Under the pieces are notes generated by a model, which saw only the letters and a program-made list of their open reading frames with translations, had not been told where the DNA came from and did no database searches. This document shows, piece by piece, positions 53,324 through 61,400 of a stretch of DNA of 64,000 nucleotides. The translations under genes were made by a program, and so were the position numbers. This DNA is from Flavobacterium ajazii (GTDB taxonomy: Bacteria > Bacteroidota > Bacteroidia > Flavobacteriales > Flavobacteriaceae). The stretch covers positions 372,001 to 436,000 of the forward strand of contig NZ_JAAEHL010000003.1 in assembly GCF_010614725.1 (NCBI RefSeq), written 5' to 3'. Each line of letters starts with the position of its first letter. Within the stretch, counting starts at the first letter, position 1.

Positions 53324-54604
53324 TTGATTTCCTTGAAAATAAACAGACTCAACAGCATCATTATCCTGGGATTAATAGCCATTATCGGCATATTAATCGC
53401 TCAATTGCTGTGGACAAAAGAAGCTTTTACATTAGAACAGAAAAAGCTAAGCCAAAAAACACATATTGCCCTGCTGGAAGTCGCAAAAAAACTTTATGAA
53501 GGAACTAATCATGAACTACCGGCGCAAAATCCGGTACAGAAAATTGCCAATGATTATTATATCGTAAATATTGACAACGATTTTGAACCCGATATTCTGG
53601 AGTTTTATCTAAAAACTGAGTTTAAAAAAATGAACATCACGACAGATTTTGAATACGCTATGTACAATTGTCAAAGTGACGAAATGGTGTATGGAAATTA
53701 CGTTTCATTATCTGAAAAACAAAAAGCAAAACAAACCGTTTATTTTCCTAAACATAAAAATCTGGTTTATTATTTTGCCCTTCGTCTTCCGCATGAAACT
53801 ACTTATTTATTCAGTTCCATGCGTTTTTGGTTTGTACTTTCCATTCTTCTGATTTTTATTTTACTAATTTATGTTTACTCGATTTTTACTCTTTTACAGC
53901 AAAAAAAATATTCGGAGTTACAGCGTGATTTCATCAATAATATGACACATGAATTTAAAACGCCTCTTTCCTCTATTTTAATTGCATCAAAATATTTAGC
54001 AGAACAAAATCCAATCAAAGAAGATAAAAAACTGCATACCTATACCAATATTATTATCAACCAGGGACAAAAGTTAAATCATCACATTGAGAAAATTTTA
54101 AACATTGCCAAATCTGATTACACTACTTTGGAATTAAAAAAAGAATCGTTTTTAATTATTCCCGTCATCGAGGAAACAATTGAAAATATTTCTTTGAAAT
54201 ACCCTGAAGCCAGCATCAAAATAGATTCTTCTTCAAAAGATTACCTACTTGAAACAGATGCTTTTCATTTTGCTAACCTAATTTATAATTTACTGGATAA
54301 TGCTGTAAAATATTGCGATACAAAACCTGAAATCACCATAAGAATAATCAAAGAAGATTCTGTTTTAAAATTAGAATTTATAGATAACGGAATTGGAATT
54401 GCTTCAAAAAATATATCTTTTATATTTGATAAATTTTACCGCATCCAGAACGAAAAAAGCAATGAGGTCAATGGTTTTGGACTGGGATTGTATTATGTAA
54501 AAAAGATTTGCAACTTACAAAACTGGAAAATTTCAGCTGTAAATAACTTAAAAAAAGGCATTACCATAACGTTGTCTATTCCTTATAAAAATGATAAAAA
54601 GTAA
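53324..54604 (+). CDS. Sensor histidine kinase
   Basis: About 426 aa, TTG start; 53324 and 53333 are both possible, and no ATG is near. One membrane helix lies at about residues 10-30, then a periplasmic sensor of about 130 residues without a known domain, and a second helix near 165-187. The kinase core has the H-box in MTHEFKTPLSSILIASKYL, the N-box in NLLDNAVKYC, and G-boxes FIDNGIGIA and GFGLGLYYVKKIC. It overlaps the response-regulator gene by 14 bp. It resembles RprX-type kinases of Bacteroidota; the signal is unknown. Confidence 0.9.
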   Translation: MISLKINRLNSIIILGLIAIIGILIAQLLWTKEAFTLEQKKLSQKTHIALLEVAKKLYEGTNHELPAQNPVQKIANDYYIVNIDNDFEPDILEFYLKTEFKKMNITTDFEYAMYNCQSDEMVYGNYVSLSEKQKAKQTVYFPKHKNLVYYFALRLPHETTYLFSSMRFWFVLSILLIFILLIYVYSIFTLLQQKKYSELQRDFINNMTHEFKTPLSSILIASKYLAEQNPIKEDKKLHTYTNIIINQGQKLNHHIEKILNIAKSDYTTLELKKESFLIIPVIEETIENISLKYPEASIKIDSSSKDYLLETDAFHFANLIYNLLDNAVKYCDTKPEITIRIIKEDSVLKLEFIDNGIGIASKNISFIFDKFYRIQNEKSNEVNGFGLGLYYVKKICNLQNWKISAVNNLKKGITITLSIPYKNDKK

Positions 54605-55274
54605 AATCCTTTATACCGAAGATGATGAAACTCTGGCATTTTTAACCAAAGATAATCTGGAGCAGAATAATTATGAAGTCATTCATTGTCCTGATGGAAA
54701 ATCAGGTTTAGAGTCTTTTAAAGATCAGCATTTTGATATTTGCATTTTTGATATTATGATGCCAAAAATGGACGGTTTTGAACTGGCTGAAGAGATTAGA
54801 AAAACAGATACCAATATCCCGATTATTTTTCTTTCGGCCAAAACTTTAAAAGAAGACCGAATCAAAGGCTTACGTCTTGGTGCCGATGATTATCTGGTAA
54901 AGCCTTTTAGTATTGAGGAATTAATGCTGAAAATTGAGGTTTTTCTAAAGCGTTCTCAGAAAAACAGCAAGGTTGAAAAATCGATTTACGAAATTGGTAA
55001 ATATCAATTTGACACTAAAAATTTCATTCTTTTTAATGCAGATGAAAAAATTGGGCTCACACAACGCGAAGCCGAATTACTGAAACTATTTCTGGACAAC
55101 AAAAATTCAGTTTTAAAGAGAGAGCAGATTTTAACCGCACTTTGGGGTACCGATGATTATTTTATGGGACGAAGTCTGGATGTTTTTATTTCGCGCCTCC
55201 GTAAAATCTTAGCAAATGAAAAAGGCATTTCTATTGAAAATCTGCATGGAATTGGATTTCGGTTTGTGATGTAA
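54591..55274 (+). CDS. OmpR/PhoB-family response regulator
   Basis: 227 aa. The receiver domain has the acidic pair in ILYTEDDETL, the phospho-acceptor D54 in CIFDIMMPKMDG, the Thr/Ser site in IIFLSAKT and Lys in YLVKPF. The C-terminal winged helix (LTQREAELLKLFLDNKNSVL, RSLDVFISRLRKIL, IENLHGIGFRF) binds DNA. It is translationally coupled to the kinase, 14-bp overlap, and forms a two-component system with it. Targets are unknown. Confidence 0.95.
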   Translation: MIKSKILYTEDDETLAFLTKDNLEQNNYEVIHCPDGKSGLESFKDQHFDICIFDIMMPKMDGFELAEEIRKTDTNIPIIFLSAKTLKEDRIKGLRLGADDYLVKPFSIEELMLKIEVFLKRSQKNSKVEKSIYEIGKYQFDTKNFILFNADEKIGLTQREAELLKLFLDNKNSVLKREQILTALWGTDDYFMGRSLDVFISRLRKILANEKGISIENLHGIGFRFVM

Positions 55275-55328
55275 TTTACAGATTATGATTATTAAAAATT
55301 TTGTATTTTTAATATTAAATTTTAAGAT

Positions 55329-56093
55329 ATGAAACTGCATCATTTACGCAATGCTACTTTAGTTATTGAAACAGAAAAACATGTCATATTAATTGATCCC
55401 ATGTTAGGAAAGAGGAAAACTATCGCTCCTTTTACCCTTTTTCGTTATCCGCCAAAAAGAAATCCACTGACTGCGCTTCCCAAAAACAGCAGGGAAATTT
55501 TGAGTAAAGTCACACATTGCCTGATAACGCATTTACATCCGGATCATCTTGATAAAGCCGGTGAAGTTTTTCTAAAAAGAAAATCAATTCCAGTAATCTG
55601 CAGTACAAAAGATGAAAAAAAGATAACGCAGCGAGGTTTAACAGTAATTCAGAGTCTTGATTACTGGAAACCGCAAAATTTTCTGGACGGAAAAATAACA
55701 GGAATTCCAGCCGTTCACGGATATGGTTTTATAGCCAAACTGATGGGTAATGTCATGGGCTTTTTTATAGAACTTCTAAACGAAAAAACAATTTACATCA
55801 GCTCTGATACTATTTTTACTGATGATGTGCAAAAAGTATTAATAGAACTAAAACCTGACATTGCAACCGTTGCCTGCGGTACAGCACGATTAGATTTTGG
55901 ACAGCCATTATTAATGAGAATGAATGATATCCTGAAATTTTGTGCTCTCGCACCTGGAAAAGTTTTTGCCAATCACTTAGAAGCTTTAAACCACTGCCCT
56001 ACAACAAGACTACAATTAAAAGCGGCACTTTCTGACAATGGTCTTTTAAACAAAGCTGCGATTCCTAATGATGGGGAATGTGTGGAATATTGA
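55329..56093 (+). CDS. MBL-fold metal-dependent hydrolase (UlaG-like)
   Basis: 254 aa cytoplasmic protein. The metallo-beta-lactamase signature HLHPDHLD, with further metal-site candidates (VHGYGF, SSDTIF, NHLEALNH), is present. The opening LHHLRNATLVIETEKHVILIDP is typical of UlaG/YtnP-like hydrolases. The substrate is unknown. The stop codon TGA at 56091-56093 directly abuts the stop of the converging radical SAM gene, with no spacer at all. Confidence 0.85.
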   Translation: MKLHHLRNATLVIETEKHVILIDPMLGKRKTIAPFTLFRYPPKRNPLTALPKNSREILSKVTHCLITHLHPDHLDKAGEVFLKRKSIPVICSTKDEKKITQRGLTVIQSLDYWKPQNFLDGKITGIPAVHGYGFIAKLMGNVMGFFIELLNEKTIYISSDTIFTDDVQKVLIELKPDIATVACGTARLDFGQPLLMRMNDILKFCALAPGKVFANHLEALNHCPTTRLQLKAALSDNGLLNKAAIPNDGECVEY

Positions 56094-58298
56094 TTATAAA
56101 ACCAGCAAACCAAATTCCCGCAGCGTATTGACTGGTTTCGAATACCAAAACAACTCAAAATCCTCTAATTCAGTTTCAAAATCAGTTTTTACTTCCTGAA
56201 AAGTATAATTTTTACTGTTTGAAACTGTGATTTTCTTTAGGATTTCCTTCAGCCACTCGCCTTCGTCTTTACTCGTCTGAATAGTAAAACTTTCTTTTTT
56301 ATCGTGAAAAGTCAATGCCATCATTTCCCAGCTTCTTCCTTTTTTTGATTTTGTAAAGGTTTCTGCAGAAGGTTTCCCTCCCAGCCAGACTACTTTTGCA
56401 TTTGGCTTGGTATTGAAATCATTTTGTTCTTCTAAAGCATTAAAAATAAAATCAGGATGGATTTTTGTCTTCGGAATTTTGAAATCAAACCAATCCTGTA
56501 ATTCGTAATCAAAACAGATTCCGTGCATGAAATTAAAAAGTGATTTTTTTAATCCAAAGCTGAATTTATCATGGTTGATTCCTGTTGAATCGGTATAATC
56601 AATATCATTATTCGCAAAAGTTCCAATAGCCTCTGTTTTTTTGGTCACGCCAAATTGCTCCGGATACAACCCAACCGGGCTATGAGCAGTAAGTGCAAAC
56701 TGATGCCAAAATCCGGACTGCAAAACGCCGGCTTCAAATAACTGGCGCACCATTTCGAGGCTGTCAACTGTTTCCTGAATCGTTTGTGTTGGATAACCGT
56801 ACATTAAATACGCATGAACCATGATTCCTGCTTCTGTAAAATTTCGGGTTACTTTTGCAACCTGTTCAACGGTAACACCTTTATCAATTAATTTTAATAA
56901 TCGGTCAGAAGCCACTTCCAAACCTCCCGATACGGCAATACAACCGGAAGCTTTTAACAATAAGCATAAATCTTTTGAAAAGCTTTTTTCGAATCTGATA
57001 TTAGTCCACCAGGTTACTGCTAATTTTCTCCTTAAGATTTCAAGTGCCAAGGCACGCATTAAAGCAGGCGGAGCAGCTTCATCAACAAAATGAAATCCGT
57101 TTTGCCCTGTTTTTTCAATTAATTCTTCTATCCGGTCACAAAGTAAATTTGCCGCAACAGGTTCATAAACTTTTATATAATCTAAAGAAATATCACAAAA
57201 GGTACATTTTCCCCAATAACAGCCGTGCGCCATAGTAAGCTTATTCCAGCGTCCGTCACTCCACATTCTGTGCATCGGATTTACGATTTCGATAACCGAA
57301 ATATATTTATCCAAAGGCAGATCTGAATAATCCGGCGTCCCAACCTGAGATTGTTTATAATCGTGTTTTAAAGAATTGTTTTTATAGACAACCTCTCCAT
57401 TTTCTAATAAAAATGTTCGTTTATAAGAATCGGAATTTGGATTCTCTAAATTAAATATTAATTCTTCTATTGGGACTTCGCCGTCATCCAAAGTGATAAA
57501 ATCGAAAAACTCGAAAACACGTTTATCTGAAAGTGAACGTAATTCGGTATTTGGAAAACCGCCACCCATTGAAATTTTAATTTCGGGACGGTTTTGTTTT
57601 ACCCATTGCGCACATCGAAAAGCACTGTATAAATTCCCCGGAAAAGGAACAGAAATTAAAAACAACGTTGGGTTTACAGCTTCTATTCTTTCTTTCAAAA
57701 GTGATATTAAAATCGAATCGATATAAGTTGGTTCTTTTTGTAAAGCTTCGTACAATTCATCAAAAGAATTAGCACTTCGGCCTAAACGCTCTGCATATCG
57801 ACTGAAGCCGAAATTTTCATCAACACATTCTACAATAAAATCCGAAATATCTTCAAGATACAAAGTCGCCAAATGTTTTGCTTTATCCTGAGTTCCCATT
57901 GTCCCGAAAGCCCAATCCAATTCTTCCAACTGCTCAAAACGGGAGGCCTCGGGCAGAAAATCTTCCTGACAAATCTGCAAAGCCAAAGTTGGATTTTTCC
58001 CCTGCAAAAACTGAATTACAGAATCAATGGTTTTAATATATTCGTCTTGAAGAGCAAAAATACGTTTAGAATTATCTGAGATTTCATTTCCACCAACTTC
58101 AAACTTAAAACTTGAAACCCGAAACAAATCTTGTAATCCTTTCTTTGAAAACAATTCTAGAATAACATCAATTCCCAAATCTGCCTGAACCGATTCTATA
58201 TTTTTAGTATTCAAAAAACCTTTTATATATGCGGTTGCCGGATACGGAGTATTCAGTTGGGTAAATGGCGGGGTGATTACAAAAAGTTTCGTTTTCAA
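56094..58298 (-). CDS. B12-binding-type radical SAM protein
   Basis: 734 aa. The N-terminal half resembles the cobalamin-binding domain of B12-radical SAM proteins (VITPPFTQLNTPYPATAYIKG), but no DxHxxG base-off motif is evident. The radical SAM cluster site reads GCYWGKCTFCD, a Cys-x4-Cys-x2-Cys spacing rather than the usual Cys-x3-Cys-x2-Cys. GGLEVASDRLLKLIDKGV and MYGYPTQTIQETVDSL follow as SAM/barrel motifs. A C-terminal extension of about 200 residues ends the protein. The substrate is unknown. A TATTTTTG -7-like element lies at 58315-58322. Confidence 0.85.
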   Translation of the reverse strand: MKTKLFVITPPFTQLNTPYPATAYIKGFLNTKNIESVQADLGIDVILELFSKKGLQDLFRVSSFKFEVGGNEISDNSKRIFALQDEYIKTIDSVIQFLQGKNPTLALQICQEDFLPEASRFEQLEELDWAFGTMGTQDKAKHLATLYLEDISDFIVECVDENFGFSRYAERLGRSANSFDELYEALQKEPTYIDSILISLLKERIEAVNPTLFLISVPFPGNLYSAFRCAQWVKQNRPEIKISMGGGFPNTELRSLSDKRVFEFFDFITLDDGEVPIEELIFNLENPNSDSYKRTFLLENGEVVYKNNSLKHDYKQSQVGTPDYSDLPLDKYISVIEIVNPMHRMWSDGRWNKLTMAHGCYWGKCTFCDISLDYIKVYEPVAANLLCDRIEELIEKTGQNGFHFVDEAAPPALMRALALEILRRKLAVTWWTNIRFEKSFSKDLCLLLKASGCIAVSGGLEVASDRLLKLIDKGVTVEQVAKVTRNFTEAGIMVHAYLMYGYPTQTIQETVDSLEMVRQLFEAGVLQSGFWHQFALTAHSPVGLYPEQFGVTKKTEAIGTFANNDIDYTDSTGINHDKFSFGLKKSLFNFMHGICFDYELQDWFDFKIPKTKIHPDFIFNALEEQNDFNTKPNAKVVWLGGKPSAETFTKSKKGRSWEMMALTFHDKKESFTIQTSKDEGEWLKEILKKITVSNSKNYTFQEVKTDFETELEDFELFWYSKPVNTLREFGLLVL

Positions 58299-58392
58299 AG
58301 GGATTTATTTTTTGCAAAAATACGGGATATTTATTTTGTTTTCAGGAAAAGATTCAACAGGTTGCTTTAGTTAAATTTTGTAGATATTTAAT

Positions 58393-58400
58393 TACATTTG
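58393..58400 (+). promoter_or_regulatory. Candidate -7 promoter element of the giant adhesin gene
   Basis: TACATTTG fits TAnnTTTG and ends 20 bp before the ATG at 58421. No Shine-Dalgarno sequence precedes the start. Confidence 0.45.
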
Positions 58401-58420
58401 CGGGCATCCAATTTATTTAT

Positions 58421-61400
58421 ATGAAACATCCTTTACTTATAGTATTTTTATTTATTTCTCTATTTTGTTATTCTCAGGAAAACTGTAATAATGGAATTGA
58501 TGATGATGGGGATGGAAAAATAGACTTAAATGATGAAGATTGTATTTGTAACAATTTCACAACAACTTCACTTCTTCAAAATCCTTCTTTTGAAGAAAAA
58601 ACAGGATGCCCTCAAGGTTATGATGATACCCCTACAGCCAATAATTGGACAAAAGGGACAATCCCGTCTCCAGACTATTTAAATAAAGACTGCTACCTTT
58701 TCAATACTATTTACACCAAAAATCTTCAAAATTTCCCTGATGGTAAAGGAATTCTGAGAGCAGTATACAAAAACAATAAAAAAGAATATATTGCTGCTAA
58801 GTTATCAACTTCATTACTTGCCGGGGTAAACTACCAGTTGACACTTAATATTGCCTCTTTAATGAGTATCGAAACAACCAACCTAAGTAAACGTTTTGAT
58901 TTTAATTTTTTAGCGCCTACATATGTAACACTTTATGGATGTAATAACAAAGATAATTTACCATTATATACCACTTCAGATCCAAATTCATTTGACCCAT
59001 CCTGGATTGAAATTGGAAAAGTTTTATACCAACCTCAGACTACTTGGGGAGAAATAACAATTAGTTTTACCACAAGTACTGACATTAATGCAATAATGTT
59101 AGGACCAGAGAAAACATTACCTCCATCATTTAACACTGATTATGAACCTTCTTTCTTATATGATAATTTAAGATTAAATACTGCTGAAAATTTTGGAGTT
59201 ACTATTATTCAAAGTGGCAATTTCTGCAATAATGATTTAATATTGACTGCTAACTTAACTAAAACCATGAATTTGACAACAACTTTCCAATGGTATAAAA
59301 ATGGTATAGCAATAAATGGAGCAACTAACAAATCTTATCCCATTCCTTCAGTTAAAACAAATCTGGGAGAATATACTCTAAAAGTTACAGATGGAAATGA
59401 CTGCTTCTTAAGTTCAAAATTAACCATAAACAATTCAATTACTAATCCTCCTGTAACAGTAGTTCAGCCTACTTGTCAGGATCCAAATGGTTATATTAAA
59501 GTTAACGACCCTGGCATAGAATATAGTTTTGATAAAGGCTTGTCCTTTCTTTCAGATGACAACTATGTTTCAAAAGATTTAGTATGGCAAACAGATGGTA
59601 ACTTTACCACAAAAGAATATGGTAAATATTATGTTCAAACAAGAACTGCTTCGGGATGCATTTCTACACCTACGATTGTAACACTTGATCCCCCAATATT
59701 ACTTGACCGACCAACATTTTCAATTATTCAGCCAACTTGTAGTTCTGGTGGAACTATTACTATAACAACGCCGGGATCACAATTTAGTTTTGATGATGGT
59801 TTGACTTGGGATAGCGGTCCTACGAAAACAAATTTACCTGCTGGAAATTATTTACTTAAAATAAAAAACAACAGCGGATGCGAATCCTATTCACAAAACG
59901 TATTGCTTTTTCCTCCTTACATTGATTCTCCAGCCTATACTTTAACCCAGCCAAACTGTAATCAAGGGGGCAGTATTACTATTACTATTACCAGCCCCGC
60001 ATCCGAATATAGCTTTGATAATGGAGTGACCTGGACAACAAATCCAACAGCTACTAATTTATCTTCTGGTTATTATAATGTTAGAATTAAAGATGAATTT
60101 GGATGTGAATCGAAACCTTATTTCAATCAAATTTATCTTAATCCATTTTCTAAACCTTACCTTGATTTTAAAGTTAACCAACCCAATACCTGCAGTAATA
60201 CCGGAAGTATTGTTTTTTTTAATTCTTCATATAAATACAGTATTGACAACGGGCAAACATGGCAAGAAACATCTGCTTTTAATAATTTACAACCTGGCAA
60301 TTACATATTAAAAACCCAAAACGAATTAGGTTGTGAATCACAAGTCAGTCAGGTTAAAATAAATTTTTATTTATCTAAACCGAGTTATACTACAATAAAA
60401 CCTACATGTGAAACAAAAAACGGAAGTATTACCATAAATACTGCTGCATCCTTTTATAGTTTTGATAATGGAGAAACATGGACAACAAATCCAACAGCAT
60501 CTAATTTACCTCCGGGTTATTATTATATTAGAATTAAAAATGAAATTGGATGTGAATCCGATATTGAATATGCCTATTTACCTCCTTTTTATCTTGATGA
60601 GCCTACATTCAAAATAATAAATCCCAATTGTGAAACAGAATCAAAATGGAGTATTTCAATTACAACACCCGCTGCGTCTTATAGCTTTGACGGAGGATTA
60701 ACATGGGGCTCAAATCCAAACATTTCTAATTTGGATTATGGATATTATTTCTTAAAAATAAAAAATTCCTTAGGCTGTGAATCAAATTATGCTGTTGCCA
60801 ATATAGGCAATGCTTATTATTTAGAAGCTCCCGAATTTTCGACTATACAACCTACCTGTACTACTCCGGCAAGTGTTACTATAACCACTCCTGCTGCATT
60901 TTATAGTTTTGATGATGGAGCAACATGGAGTACAGATCCAAATCTTACCAAATATCCTAATGGTGGCGTAAGTGGCTATCTTAGGATTAAAAATAAATCA
61001 GGCTGTATAAGTGAACATATTTGGTTTAGTCTTAATCAGAATTTCCTTGATGTCCCTGCTTATACAATAGTACAACCCACCACTTGTGATAGTAATGCTA
61101 CCGGAAGTATTAGCATTAAGACATCAGCCGCCTTTTATAGTTTTGATGGCGGTTTAAGCTGGAGCACTAACTCTACAGCTTCAAATCTTCCTGTAGGATT
61201 TAAATATAAATTAAAAATTAAAAATAAAGAAGGATGTGAGTCAGGAAGCATAATCGTTGAATTAACTCCAGTTAAATTAAAAACTGCAGAATATACTGTT
61301 GTTTATCCAAGCTGTGGTAAAGGAGGCTCTATTACAATTACTACACCAGCACCATTTTACAGTTTTGATGGTGGTGAAACCTGGGGCACAAGTCCAACCG

